Assembly: GCA_025331445.1 (NCBI GenBank)
Contig: JAIWNE010000051.1
Location: 124,001 to 188,000 of the forward strand
Direction: 5' to 3'
Origin: Blakeslea trispora
Lineage: Eukaryota; Mucoromycota; Mucoromycetes; Mucorales; Choanephoraceae
DNA length: 64,000 nt
The first letter of the stretch is position 1. Each line of letters starts with the position of its first letter. Made by a program: the position numbers and the translations under genes. Below, piece by piece: positions 12,101-24,552 of this stretch. The notes under the pieces were generated by a model. That model had not been told where the DNA came from, made no database searches, and saw only the letters and a list, made by a program, of their open reading frames with translations.

Positions 12101-13123
12101 TGTTTTCCAATTCGAGTGTTGTTTCTTCTGTCTTTACATTAAAATAAAAGAAAAGACCTTTGGGTGTAATTTTACGTATCCAATTAGGAGGCAACTGGCA
12201 AAGAAAAAAAAAATTAATTTAGGTTTAGTGCTCTTGAATAATTTTATATGCACAAAAATGAATATTTACTGCATCTTCATCATCTTTAAACTCATTTTCT
12301 TCATCATCCTCTTCTTCTACCATGGCAGGTAAATTAGGTCTGTTATTAGGTGTCCATTCATCCGAGGCAATGCGATTGGGTGCTCTCACGGGTCTTGCAG
12401 GTGGTGCGACACGTTGGTTAGGCGAGTGAGGATGAATTTGTAGATTATGGCCATTGAAAAAGGTGCCATCATTAAAACTCATATGACTTTCGTTACGCAT
12501 CGTCAGTTTGTTTTCCATGAATTCGACAGGAGGTGAATGTCTCATTTCGTGTGTGTATTTGTTATAGTAGTACTGCTCAGATCCATCTTCTGTGATTTGT
12601 AATACCCAGGGTGAATCTTGAAAAGGAGCACAATTCGCACCCGCTTCGAAATTAGCCAAGTTTGCGTCTGCTGCATGTAAACTTAATCTCAATTGTTTTT
12701 TGGCCTCTGGCTGAATGATTGTACGTTGTGTTCTTTGTGAAGGTTTCCAATTATTAGGTGGATCTGTTGGTGGCCAAAACTAATTTTTTAAAAAAAGCAT
12801 TTTTTTTTGTTAAAAAAAAAACAAAAATACAATGTGTTTTAATATTAATTCGATCTTTACTTCTTGTTTTGTTTCTGGTTCTTGAATGACTTCGACGTAA
12901 TTGCTAGGAAACCAACCTCGTCTACCTTCACACCTAAAATACAATTCAATATGGGTTGTTTGTTTGAAAGATAAGACAAGCTTTACCATCCATCCCACCA
13001 GCCAGAATCAAGTTGACATAATACATCAATAATTGAATCGGCATGAAATGATAGAGAAGATGCTTCTGTTGAACGGTAAGAATACAATGCTCTTACTCGA
13101 CATATCACATCTGCTTTATTCAT
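9101..13123 (-). CDS. Cdc25-like Ras guanine nucleotide exchange factor with SH3 and WW-like domains
   Basis: Eight exons (12987-13123, 12861-12933, 12270-12779, 12078-12194, 10474-12019, 10243-10408, 9210-10187, 9101-9152) sum to 1192 aa. An SH3 domain occupies about residues 6-62 (RALYSYRS, SGWWDGWCEGRRGWFPSNYV). A WW-like segment follows at about 241-275 (LPPNWIRKITPKGLFYYFN), then a long helical middle region. A RasGEF N-terminal module starts near 770 (STFLLTYRSF) and the catalytic Cdc25 domain lies at about 935-1170 (VDPLELARQLTVMDF, SLQNFNTCMAILSAF, PPCIPFLGIYLQDL). It should activate Ras by GDP/GTP exchange at membranes, in the nutrient and morphogenesis pathway known for yeast Cdc25 and S. 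pombe Ste6. The last 17-residue exon follows a GTAACG donor and preserves the frame. SH3-to-Cdc25 order matches fungal Cdc25 proteins. Confidence 0.93.
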
Positions 13124-14712
13124 GATATGTTTTGTTGTTTGATTTAATTCTCGAAATTAAAAAAAAAAAAAAAAAGAAAAAAAATGAAAGAATAGTTGTA
13201 TCTTTTTTTTTTTGTATTATTAAAAAGAAAAAAAAGGGGGAGAGAGGGGGGGGACTTTAAACAGCTTATTATTTATATTGTTTTTATCTATAAAAATATA
13301 CTAAATAGGTGGTACAAGCTTAAAGTATACTATTCTCTGGATAATAAATAATATAAAAAAAATACAGACTTTCCATTTCAATTTGTCGCGTTCTTAATCT
13401 CAATTGTCGCAACTTAAACTCCCACCTGTCTCAATTTATAAGGAAACTACTTCGGGCGTGCCGCTTTGATGTGCCGTTTTTCGTAGTCACTTTTAAAAAG
13501 AGTATGACACCTCCAAATGGTTTGTTTTCGAGCTGTAGGTTTTGAGATTCTTTAATTGCATGTCATGAACCAGAGCTCCCAATTCGCAGTACCTTTGTTT
13601 TCCTTAATGCAATTTCTTGTATCTCATTGTTATTCAAATATTCATGAAAGAGAATAGCTTCAACACAATAGGTGTAGATTCAAGTTAGTTTGCAAGGAAT
13701 TGCAGTCGTTTGGTTATGATTCAAAGAATATGTTTGTGATTGTTGGATGCTGCGAATAAGTATAATAAATGAACAAGAAAAACACAGAAAAACCTAACGA
13801 CTTTAAGGGTAATGATTGTCAATTAGCAATTGATGCCTTTGTTTGCATGAATGAATTACCTTATTGAATGGCAAGTGATGTTTCCAGAAGGCTCTTGATG
13901 TACCGCTTCTGCTTGAATCTGCTATAGCCATAGTCTAGACTGCATTGACTATGGATTAAATAAGTTCAATTGATCTTCTCACATTCAGTATAGCCTAATG
14001 ATTATTGCTAGATGTTGAAGTAAACAAAGACAAAGGCTTAACGCCGATGTCAAACAGTGTATCATTATATCATGACAAAATAGGAAAAAACGTGTAGACA
14101 TCATTAGCACAACACACTACAATTTAGTGCATCGAAAGTACATGAATCAGTTTAGGCACACTCAGGGACATTGGGCCGATGAGATTTGCCAACAAGCATA
14201 TCAGATCAAGGCAAATCTTAGTACTGTCTACTTCTTCTGCAATGTCAAAGCAGATTCCTTTCTCTGTCATAAGCACAACCAACTATTGAGACAAACACAG
14301 ATACATATGAATCGCTAGATGGTTGTTTGTATGGCATGATTAAATTGTAAGTTTTTACTGATACAAGAGCATTAATATATTATCTGCTCTGCTTTAAAGT
14401 GGATCAATCACTGTAGATGATCTATATCGAGTTTTACTCTTTGCATACTAATAATGAGGATTTGGTCTTTTTTTTTTGTATCATTAAACAAAGAACCAAG
14501 ATGTAAATTGACTCAGACTAGTTTGCGTACACAAAGAGAAAAAAAAACCCTCTCTCCCACACCCTTTTAACAATACAGAAGAGTGATCATCATAAAGACG
14601 TCTTTTTCCGTCTCTCTTTTTTAAGGCAAGTGTTTAGAAATAATTCACTCTATTTACAAATCAAATTGTATGATGGATATGGAAAAAAAGTAAGATGTTA
14701 AAAAAAAGAAAT
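13124..14712. other. 1.6 kb spacer upstream of the RasGEF gene
   Basis: It holds poly-A and poly-T tracts next to the RasGEF start and the Mss51 3' region at the right. The middle is AT-rich, with no frame longer than 63 codons and no recognised RNA gene. It probably contains the RasGEF promoter. Confidence 0.55.
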
Positions 14713-16144
14713 CTAATTATTTTCAGGATCATGAACCACATCATAACGCTTGCCACGAATACCCCAAATACCATAATTGGCAAAGATGGTCTGTCTCAAG
14801 TCCATCAGATTGACATCGCGCTTTAAACTACGGAATTCATTCACCGTTGGCTTCAAGATCCAATCAAATTCACCTTCATAGTCTTGTTCAACCGCCTTGA
14901 CATCTGTTTGCATATCTGTCTCATCATAACCTGTGATAAAGATAGGACATTTGGTCTCCAATGCCTTTTGGATGGTTGGCTTCCAGCTACCACGAGCTTC
15001 GGCATGGCCAATGCCAGGAGAGAACATGAAGAACAAGTCGGTATAGGGATCGAACTTTTCAATCTTTTCATGGTATTCGTGGTACATGGCATTGTCATAA
15101 GTGAAAAAGAGACGTTCGTTAATGGATTTTGTATGAGGTTCTTGGTTAGGCTGAAGGGCATCGGGACCAATGAAATGAACATGGAAGGGAGAAGAAGGAA
15201 AGAGATAGCAGAGTTGAAGCCAAATGTGGGCAGGCAAGGTAGCTTCTGCACGTGCACCTAAAAGGTAAACATTGATTGTGTCTGTACGGACTTGAACCTG
15301 AGCTTCATTGCTGTTTTGTGCATTGGGATACAATACTGTTCTTAAAGCTGAAAAATAAAAATTAAGTATCCCTTCAGTCTATCATTCTTATGTGTGTTCT
15401 TACCTGCAATCGATCGCATGCCTTCCAGCGTTACTTGTTCTCCATATTTATGAGGACCGTTTTGATGCAAGACAGAGGCTACAGTAATAGGATAAGTCAA
15501 TAGCTTAGAAACATGACGCATGGATCTATCCGAGTCCATCGAAGGAAAAGAACGAGTGTAAAAGAAGATATCCCAATTAGCTAAACTGACAGCCTCATCA
15601 AATCCTTGAGCACCTTATTCAATCAAAGTTAGTTTTGTATAAATAAAAAAATAAAAAAATAACAAAATAACTTACTTGGAAATTCAAATTCACGCATGGG
15701 TCTACCTGAACGCAAATCATGATCATCTTCATTTTGTTGTCGTAAAATATGACAGCTTTCATGCTGATGGGCAGCTTTGCCTTGATGATAATGCTCTTCA
15801 CAACAATGTGTAGGATAACCACAATCAGGGCAATCAAACGTAGGCTTGTGCTTCTGACCTTGTTCATCACATACTGGACATACACCATACTTGTTGATAA
15901 GAGCAGCTCTGTCTCGCATCTCGGGTAAAGGTGATCGAGACAAGACATGGAATAGGTTGTCTTGATCTAACCGACTGTTTGTCTTCATCTCTTCAGATCC
16001 TCCGAAAATGCCTTTAAAAGAAATAGGTCGAACGATCGATTGAGTCAGTTGTCGTTGACAGGTTGCTTGGATGGCATGACGTTGAGCTCGAACTCGTAAA
16101 TAACGAGAGGTTGGTACAATAAGTTGTCTTAAGGCTCGGTTCAT
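14713..16144 (-). CDS. MSS51: Mss51-like mitochondrial translational activator of COX1
   Basis: Three exons (15676-16144, 15404-15613, 14713-15347) give 437 aa, about the size of yeast Mss51. The first 50 residues are Arg/Ser/Thr rich with hardly any acidic residue, as expected for a mitochondrial presequence. A cysteine/histidine-rich zinc-binding region follows (GVCPVCDEQ, FDCPDCGYPTHCCEEH). It contains CP-x motifs comparable to the heme-regulatory CPX motifs described for yeast Mss51. The C-terminal half (VYLLGARAEATLP, FFMFSPGIGH, KCPIFITGYDETDM, NYGIWGIRGKRYDV) matches the conserved Mss51 domain. By family knowledge it activates COX1 mRNA translation and binds newly made Cox1 in the mitochondrion. 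Confidence 0.9.
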
Positions 16145-16650
16145 AATTTATTGTATTTTTTGAAGTCTATTTAAATAATAATAAAGTGTTTAAAAAAATA
16201 CACACTTTTTTTTTTTGCTGTCAAAGTAAAAAAAAAACACGTCTGATTAAAAAGCAACTACGCAAACTTTTGTTTCGCACAGGGTCTTGGAAATAGAAAA
16301 AAAAAATTTGCCCATTGGAAGTGGTGAGGCTGCTATGCCTGAAATATACTCCGCTGAAATAGAGCAGTATGATTGGATGAAGATGTCTAATACAAACTGC
16401 TGCCACTCGCATCCGTATATCACTCATTCAAGACGTAGCTTGAAACGTGGAGCATACCATTCTCACCACGAAGCAAGAGATATGGCAATTAGAGAGAGAC
16501 TTGAAGATCAATGACTCGAATGATATCCTTATATTTGTCAAACGTATCTCTCTTCATGTTGAAAACGCGTACAACTTAAGAAAGCTACAAATCAGTGATT
16601 TCCTTTAAATATGCCTTTTTTTGGTGTCAGACCTTGAATTTATGTTTATT
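16145..16650. other. Spacer upstream of MSS51
   Basis: About 500 bp between two minus-strand genes, so it should carry the MSS51 promoter and the UBA2 3' UTR. A 75-codon open frame on the plus strand (16287-16514) has no recognisable domain, and I do not annotate it. An ACGCGT hexamer lies near 16567. Confidence 0.5.
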
Positions 16651-18759
16651 TTAAATAATCATAATATCATCTTCTTCCAAGACAATCACATTGTCCACTA
16701 CAGTGTGATCTGTTTTTGGCTTTTTAGATGGTTCCTCTTCTTCATCTTTCATTTTACGTTTCAATAGACCAGTAGATAGCCTTGACATAGGCTGTACTAA
16801 TTCTACTTTGACATCCAATTCCCTAAATAAATAAAAAGCGGGTCAATACTCATTTCCTTATGCACCCTATACTTGAACATGTTACCCTGCCGATTCCAAT
16901 ATAAGATCCACATCATCACCCTCATCTTGAGTTACACGTAGAATACTACCTGATGATAATCCCAACTGCCTTAGAGGTAATTGGAGATTATCGTCATATT
17001 CAATATCATACAGCATACGATTACCATCCATGACAGCCACTTCCTCTCGGTCCATGCCTGCTCCCTGACTGGTATCGCAAATCACATGATCTATCAGGTC
17101 CTCTAGGGTAGTACGATCTAGATCTACCCGTACAACACAGCTTTGAGAATGACAGACACTACAGTCAGGGTTAGGTTGTCCATTAGCCTCTTGTACAAAC
17201 CGAGATCCAGTCGTAAGATAAGTCTAGGATGGTCATCAGCATTATCCTCTTTTTCTTTTACATAGCTAACTTACGCGTGACAATGTCTTGATGTCTCCAC
17301 GTAAAATACCAAATGCCTTCATAATCACAAACCCAGCAATCACTGCATTCGTAGTAGCAATAGCAGGAATAATATTACCTGCCATGGCTGTAAATCAAAA
17401 TCAGATTAGAAATCAAAGCCCCTCCAAAAAAAAAACGGATACTTACATTTGACATCAAATAGACTCTTTTGAGGAATTTGGAATACATGTGCTCTTAAAT
17501 TAGAGGCTGCAGTCACAAAATCCATAGCATCTTCATCATCTTTATCAAATGACAGTGTGAAATCAGGATCCACCGCTTTCCCCTTTAACCATCGTGTGGC
17601 CAATCGTGCTGCACTCTCCTTGAACATATAGATTGTCTGGTTCATGTTCCAAACAGACTGATCGGATACATCCAAGGGGGGAGTAGGTGTGATGGTATCC
17701 ACCTGGAGAGGACAAGGCTTGGTCCGGTTCTTCCACATGGATTCCATCGATAATAAGCGCTGAATATCCACACAGTAGACTTTATGCAATACCTTTTCAG
17801 CATAATCGGGTGTTCCGGCTGCCTCTTTGATTGCCTTTAATTCAGCTGCTTCTTTGGCCAGAGCAGCCAATTCCTGTGCATTCTCTTCTTTGGCATCCTC
17901 CTCCATGGCTTCTTCATCTTCAGACGTACCAAACAGTTGACTGAACAAATAGCTCTTGGCCCAGACAATACAGTGAATAGGTGCACTGGGTGTGCTTCGA
18001 ATAGTGCAAACTGGATAAGTGGTGGGTGTTGGTTTGGGTTGACAATCAAAGCATTCTGTGATACCCTAATAGGTGCATGTTTAATTCATGCTTATCTTGT
18101 AATTTTTTTTTACCTTACTTTTTGAATAGCATAAGCTTGTCCAAGATAGCCTTGAGTACCTGATTCAACAAGTGGTCTATCAGCAGCCAAACACATGGCG
18201 TTGACATGACGACGTGCATCTAATTCATATGAGTTACCTTGACAACACTTTTTTCTTATATATATATACCTAAATTGTCCAAAGCATTTAGCACGATAGT
18301 AAACTGTTTGAACCATTGTACATTGAACTGAGGATCCTTAATGTTGGCTTGAATAGAAGTGATTTCGACATTAGGGTTGAACTTGTAGGCTGATTCTTTA
18401 GCTACCTAATAATCATAGTAAAAGTTAGTTTACTTGATCAAATAAAAAAAACGCGAAACTGACATGAGCTTTTGACTTTTTAACGTGTTGTCGTTGGAAC
18501 AAGAATTGACGATTCAGGTTAGAAATGTCGATGGTATCAAGATCTATCTAAAAAGAAAAGAAAACATTGATAAGTTTATTATATACAAAAAAAAAGCGTA
18601 GGGTGAGTTTACCACATGGATCTTCTTAAAGCCAGACATGACCAAGTTCTTTAATAGTTCACATCCTATACCGCCAGCACCTACCAACAGGATATGACTG
18701 GTAGTGACTTTATCATATAAAGCTTGACCTAGTACTTTTCTATTGTAGGTGTCTCTCAT
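16651..18759 (-). CDS. UBA2: SUMO-activating enzyme subunit Uba2 (E1)
   Basis: Eight exons (18613-18759, 18464-18547, 18270-18405, 18119-18219, 17447-18065, 17275-17387, 16886-17223, 16651-16822) give 569 aa. The adenylation domain starts at the N-terminus with [19 protein letters not shown] and continues with [17 protein letters not shown]. The catalytic cysteine should be at about residue 176, in [11 protein letters not shown], close to its position in yeast Uba2 (177). The adenylation motif [18 protein letters not shown] is present. A ubiquitin-fold domain and a lysine-rich tail ([11 protein letters not shown] after a KRK cluster) follow. With Aos1 it activates SUMO and passes it to Ubc9, mainly in the nucleus. 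The start codon lies only 80 bp from that of the divergent Gemin2 gene. Confidence 0.95.
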
Positions 18760-18839
18760 TATAAGAATATTATAAAATAAAATAAAAATACTATTGAAAA
18801 TGAAAAAAAAACACTATTTCTCTCTCTCTTTATTTCAAT
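18760..18839. promoter_or_regulatory. 80-bp bidirectional promoter between UBA2 and Gemin2
   Basis: Only 80 bp separate the two start codons, which face away from each other. The stretch is almost entirely A/T with a short C/T tract (TTTCTCTCTCTC). No TATA box is obvious. Both transcripts must start within or very near this space. Confidence 0.6.
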
Positions 18840-19734
18840 ATGCCAAAACGTTTATTTTCTCAAGTACAGACAGACGAGACGGATGATTCAAAAGCAGCTA
18901 TTCCTCTTAGTAAATCACAACCTGATCTAGTCAATGGGATTCCTATTTCAGGAGAAGACTATCTCTTAGTTGTCAGGTAAGCCGGACCAAAGACAATGAA
19001 CTGTCTGTCTTATATGACTTAGACAACAAGCAAAACAGTGTCCCAAGACAGTAGTAGCAGAAAGACCCAAGAAAGTCAAGAAACTAGATTTACCTGCTCA
19101 TTTCCAAGTCAAAGTGGATGCTGATGTGGATATTCAACTTCAACCTTCTACTGTCTGGAGAAAGGGATTCATACCACCCTTCAAGGCCCTTCAGCAGGTA
19201 AAAAGAAAAAAGGGAGTCTAACAAAAGTGTCTTAATCATTGAAATGTAGGCTATGCAGAAACATAAGCATAAGAAACAGAAAGAAATTCATTCAATAGAA
19301 GAAGGTCATCAATGGCTTTATGGATCTGAGACAACCATGACCTTATTGCCTACACTATCTCAGGTAAAAAAAAAGAGAGATAGATAGATAGAGAGTATTG
19401 TACTAAATGGAAAATGTTAGCATACTATTCTTAAATTACTGAATTTCCATTTACAATGGCTTCAAGACACATCTATACCATTTAAAATCATGGTAAAATC
19501 CCTAAACTATGCTACTGAACATGTTGGCTTATTCTTATATACATGTAGTGTCAACAGATATTCAGTCTGTTAGTCTATTTAGACCCTGTCTTGACTTCAA
19601 AAAATCTATCCATCTTGCGAGAATTATCACGTACATTAATCAACATCAGACCTACTTATCAACATGATCTTGGGCCTATCAATACAATTCTTGTCATTAT
19701 AGCCGATGTTTATGGACAAGCAGATCTTATTTAA
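18840..19734 (+). CDS. Gemin2/SIP1 (Brr1-like) snRNP assembly factor
   Basis: Five exons (18840-18976, 19023-19197, 19250-19363, 19421-19492, 19549-19734) give 227 aa. The Gemin2 signature is the N-terminal GEDYLLVVRRQAKQCP-like block followed by VVAERPKK, then WRKGFIPPFKALQQ, and a helical C-terminal part (LQWLQDTS, SLLVYLDPVLTS, LRELSRTLINIR). It is shorter than human Gemin2 (280 aa). In animals Gemin2 binds the Sm pentamer in the SMN complex during snRNP assembly; Brr1 does a related job in yeast. The assignment rests on these blocks and helical spacing, so it is good but not certain. Confidence 0.82.
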
Positions 19735-19796
19735 TAATAAAAAGTAGGTATTCTAAGTTGTATGTATATAGATAGATTTATATCGGGGAGTTTTCT

Positions 19797-20907
19797 CTAA
19801 GTTGAAGGGGGGATTGTATGTTCAAATAATAGACGATTCTGTTGGGATTTCGATAGTAAAGGTCCTAAGGGTGGGGATGGGGCATAAGGAGGTCGTTTAA
19901 TGCTAAAGGTAGATGAGATAGATTGATTGTCATCTTCCTCTACCAGTGACACACTTGACCGCCTAGAAGAAGAGGCAATTGAAGGCATTAAGCGAGGTTC
20001 TTGAAGCATATGAATTGTACTCTGTGCTTGTTCAAGCATCTGTCTATATTCTTCTACATGCTTCATCATATCGTGAATACTGCCTTTCTGTTGTCTCTGA
20101 TGTTGTTCAATAGAAGCCAATCTACCTTGAAGTTGATTGTTTTCATACACAACCTAATGTATCTTGTAGGTGAACACACAGGAAATAGGTTAAAGAGAGA
20201 CTTACAAGTGCAAGATCAGAATAGATGTTTTTAATGGCTTGATGAGTAAAGACGTCAGTTTCCTTTTGTGATTTCTTTGCTTTGTCAAGTATCACTTGAA
20301 GATTGACATTGAATTCTTCTGTTGTAGTGACATCTTGCTCTATTTGATCTAGGCATAATGTTAGAAGAACACTTTCCTAAAAAGAGGTCACATGACTTAC
20401 ACACTCTTTCTTCTGATGTTGTCTAATCATGGTATGATTAGCTGTTGCAAATAGTAATATAACTAGTTTACTCTACCAATTCTAGTGTCATTGTATCCAT
20501 ATGTTCAACAAGTCCTGCCATGTTCTTTCGAATCTCTGCAATCTCTTCTCTTGCTTGTTCCATCTCTCGCAAGAATTGCCATTGTTCACTTAGATCTTGT
20601 GACTTCTTTGGGTTATGTAAAGGTGTGGATGAACTTGACTGAGTGACTAGTGTCAGACATAACAAAAGGAAGTCTATTTGTCTCTTTGTTTTATTACCTT
20701 GATAGGAAAACTAAAGGAAGAGGAAGATGGTTCAGATAGGCTGAGTCTTCTTTTGTCTAGTATAAGTTGTGTTAAATCGAATAGAGCAGACTTTGTTTGT
20801 GTACCTTTGTCTATCTGATGGGAACGACCCAAGCACTTGAAGATAGTTTAGCAATGGATCATATCAATCGAACTCATCTATACCTGGGAGTTCTTCTTTA
20901 TGCTCAT
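19797..20907 (-). CDS. Coiled-coil protein of unknown function
   Basis: The proposed exons are 20884-20907 (a first exon that reads MSIKKNSQ), about 20698-20835, about 20472-20638, 20401-20422, 20206-20376 and 19797-20153. Boundaries of the first three are less certain than the rest. The product is roughly 290 aa, mainly heptad-type helices (REMEQAREEIAEIRKNMAGL, QGRLASIEQHQRQQ, EEYRQMLEQAQSTIHML). A Ser/Pro-rich tail ends in LLFEHTIPPST. A 22-nt exon is required to keep the frame. I recognise no family. Size and helix content would suit a cytoskeletal or spindle-associated adaptor, but that is only a guess. It is convergent with the Gemin2 gene, with 62 bp between stop codons. Confidence 0.6.
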
Positions 20908-23900
20908 TTAAAACTGCATACAACACTAAAGAAAGAGAGAAAGATAGGATCGGGGTTCGATAAAAATCAGGACTGTTTGTTGTGAAGTCAGCTGCGAATG
21001 CTACTAAAGAGGTGACACGATTGAAACTGACATGTAACAAACATGAGTATCTAAAAAGTAAACTCAAACCACTTGCTTTATGTGTAACATTGCTTGCCTT
21101 TTATAGAGTCTATTCAACTCTATTTCGAAATAAAACACACAGACTATCTTTCTTACAGCATAGAATGTTGATAAGCAAATTATTTTCATTGGTCATTCAT
21201 TCCCTCCTTTCCTGCCTCACTCCTTGAATGACAGGAGAGCAAAGGGAATGTTAAAGAAAGCATATGCAATAAACAAAATATTCTGTCTGATCAAATTCTA
21301 CATCTGTTCCTCGATTTAACAATATCCATGAGACATAGGCTTGCTTGTCAAGAGAGAAGATGATGGTAAATGCTATCATAACAAATTTACCTAAGCAATC
21401 TCATTGGCTAGAATTGAATAATACATCCTATCGTGGTTTCTTTTTATCATTTTGACAGCACCTTTCATAAACAAGACATTGTTACACACACACTGGCATA
21501 TAATTCAAGATTTGATAGGGTGTTACTCTCGATCCTATCCTTTATTTGTGGCTGATATGTTCTGAATACAAAGACTTTATCATGACTATTTGTTTCTCGA
21601 TCAATAAGAAAAGTCTAGCCTGTCTGCATCATTTGAAATTACTAAAAAGACTCAAGACTTTCTAATCAGATGTGTTGTTTACCAACAGACAAGTATGCTA
21701 TTTTTAAGAAATACAGAATATGACTTTTTCCCCCCTTCTTTTTTTTTTTTCAACTATGGCAGGTTAAACCACAATGTTCTAATTTTAACTTGATGCATAA
21801 AAAACATCGCCTTTTTTTTTCTTATTCTTGAAATCCAAAAAATTCTCGGTCTCTATTTTAAGAAAAAACCTACTTTTAGCCTTGCAGTTTAAACAGACGA
21901 TCATGCTGTGGCGTGAATATGGGTTCAAGTAACGCTAGTATTGTAAAGAAACAATTTCTTTTTGTTTTTATTGCTTCTGAAAGACAACTCAATATCAATT
22001 GGTCCATCTTTCTTTTTTTTAAGAGATAGGGAAAGACGTATTTGATGAAGGGATAAGAAGTGCTTTCTAGCTTATGCCTTGTTTTTTAAACGCCAGTACT
22101 ATTACGATCAACAGAGTTAAAAAAAAAAAAGAAAACCTTAAATTCAACCTGTCAATCCTATTGAAAAAAAAAGCACGGCCATATCGTGTATTCAACACGT
22201 TTTTTTTTTCTGGTAATATATTTCCTAGGCTAAACTTACATCCCCATTGGACAAAGTATTTTCTTGTTCTATCCGCACTCTTTTCAAAGATCGTATAGCC
22301 TTGTTCTAATCAATCAGCATAAAAATGATACATCTCCTTGTTCCTGTATAGCCTCATCCTCTTGTTCCTCTTCAAAAAGTTTGATGCCCTTATTTTGTTT
22401 TGTTCCCGATGACCACGAGCTTATTTCCAAACAACATGGAACCTGATCAAACTACAGCACTGACATATGCACACTACAATAATAAAAAGGAGGGGAAGGA
22501 TAGATGTTGAAACGACATCTCTTTTGTTAAATAATAAAGTAAAGTGTGTTACACTTGAGTTAATTGACAAAGAGAACATTTGTTTACAAGTTAAATTTAA
22601 ATGAATTGAATACATTTTGTCAAATGGCATCATTGAATTACACAAATGTTAGCCACTGCTTCTCCTTTCATAAACAGCCTTTCAGGTTAGACCAGAAACT
22701 TCAAAACTATACGCACGGATCCAAGTTCTATTCTATTCTATGATGTCTCTGAACTTTCAATTAGTCTCTTTTCTAATATTCTCTTGTCTTCTACTTGCTT
22801 CTTTTTTTCTTTTTCTTTGAAAAAAAAATGACACACTTTTATTTTATGAATTTACATTTTACGCCAAAAATATATATTTATTTCTTTAATTGAAAAACAA
22901 TTGCTTATAATGATAAAATGAATAGAGAATAAACACAAGTTGTGTTGACGTTTCATATACCTTATGGAAACAAAAGCAAAAAAGGAACTGTTCAGCCTAG
23001 ATGTGTTGCTTAAAAACCTAACGAACAAATGACAAATAAGGCAAATTTTAATTCAATTGTTATCCATTAAGCCATGCCTGCATAAGCAAGCCAAAAAAGA
23101 AAAAGACGAGTTATACAAGGCACTAAGAATTCTTGAAAGATAAAATTGGTCTAGACTTGTTTATATGAACACTATCAGCATTTGGTATTCTAAAGAAACT
23201 ACCACGTTGTAATTCTCTCATCAGCCCAGGAAAAAAAAATTAGATGATTTAAAATTGGAATCTATACAAGACATAAATGGTATGGAATGCTTCGTTGGCA
23301 AACAGTAGAATCACATGTCAACTTGGACTATCGTGGTGTACCTTCATAACCTTTTTGCCAACTAAAAGGTCCTTTTTCCCTTAAAAGAACAATCAGGAGA
23401 CAGACCCATTGATTGTGAAGAATAATAATCATATTAAGCGTATGAACTAAACAGATAGACAAAGCAGAACCAATGAATGAATGAGTAACCGCAGAGTGTG
23501 TCGATCTTTCTGTTTTCTCCTCTTGATGGTTTGCTTACACACATCTCGAGACAAGGTATATTACGTGATAAAATGAGCTCATTCTTTTTTCACCTTTTTA
23601 TATAAATCAAAGGACGATCGACTATGACACTCTCGAATACATGCTTTTGCTTGTCAAATAAAGACATTATTGTAACCATCTTTTGACTAATTTCCCTTAA
23701 TTATCTGCCATTTGAACAAAGAAAAGGGAATCGAGAATTTGAAAACTCTGCTGTCTCTCTTTATCATAATAATACATTTAGAATGACCAATTAATTCGTC
23801 AGAGAATGCGATTGGTTGTATCAAGCAGATTATCTGCAGGGAGACATCCTTTTTTTTTTCTAAAGCTTTGTCTCTTTAAAATAAGGAGTTGATTCACCAA

Positions 23901-24090
23901 AAAAAAAAATCAGTCTATTTGACATGAAATAAGCTTTTTTTTTTCCAAAAATGAAAAGAAAAAAGACTTCTTTTAGGAGAAGAACCTTTTTTCTCGAAAA
24001 AATAATAATAATATAAATATGAAGGAAAAAGTTTAATTCTATTCCCTTTTCCCTTTAATTTTCGCTTTTGATATATTTCTATTTCGACAC
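20908..24090. other. 3.2 kb gene-poor block
   Basis: This is the largest stretch without a supported gene. It is AT-rich with several oligo-A/T runs and a short TTCTA repeat near 22728. Frames of 60-81 codons occur (for example 20982-21227 with one hydrophobic segment) but none has recognisable similarity. No terminal repeats, transposase remnants, tRNA or rRNA were recognised. It may hold a long 5' regulatory region for the zinc-finger gene at 24091 or an unannotated RNA. Confidence 0.5.
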
Positions 24091-24552
24091 ATGTTTCTTC
24101 ATGACATTGATGAATTACTAAACAATCCTATTGATTTTGAGCAAATCAAGGTTTGCAGACAAGTCGATTTCGCCACTTTGTTGCCATGGGACGATATACA
24201 GTTTCTCTTTCGATTCTCAGCTGCACCTTATTCCCCACAAAGTAGTCAAGGTTCTCTTACACCCAGTTTTGAAGATGAAAATCATAACTTTTTTGAAGCA
24301 TCCCTTCTTCAACATGATCGACCTCTCAACCATGCCTGCTCATTTTGTCCTCGTATTTTCTCTCGACGCCATGATTTGGAAAGACATCGCCGTGTTCATA
24401 CAGGCGTAAAACCATATCAATGTCCTCATTGTCAAAAAGCCTTTTCTCGATCGGATGCCAGAGGAAGACATTTTCATTCTAGTCCTTCTTGTTTTCAAGA
24501 TGGTCGAGTTCAAAAATTACTCTATCGTCGTAAGCGCAAGTCATCACCATAG
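24091..24552 (+). CDS. Small two-finger C2H2-type zinc-finger protein
   Basis: A single-exon frame of 153 aa. Finger 1 (about residues 84-106) is a standard C2H2 finger: CSFC, twelve residues, then HRRVH. After the linker TGVKPYQ, finger 2 (about 112-135) has CPHC and one His in the usual place. The last ligand appears to be a Cys (RHFHSSPSC), a C2HC variant seen in some fungal factors. The N-terminal 80 residues are acidic/aromatic ([25 protein letters not shown]) and could be an activation region. The C-terminus is basic ([10 protein letters not shown]), consistent with nuclear import. It is probably a sequence-specific transcription factor; targets are unknown. A long AT-rich region precedes it. 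Confidence 0.85.
   Translation: MFLHDIDELLNNPIDFEQIKVCRQVDFATLLPWDDIQFLFRFSAAPYSPQSSQGSLTPSFEDENHNFFEASLLQHDRPLNHACSFCPRIFSRRHDLERHRRVHTGVKPYQCPHCQKAFSRSDARGRHFHSSPSCFQDGRVQKLLYRRKRKSSP

Noticed and set aside
14127..14318. 63-codon frame in the RasGEF upstream region
   Set aside because: No conserved pattern and no splice context; probably chance.
16287..16514. 75-codon frame on the plus strand
   Set aside because: No recognised domain, a poor start next to an oligo-A tract, and the opposite strand is open at the same place.
20982..21227. 81-codon frame with one hydrophobic segment
   Set aside because: No supporting motif; composition is like that of the surrounding AT-rich DNA.
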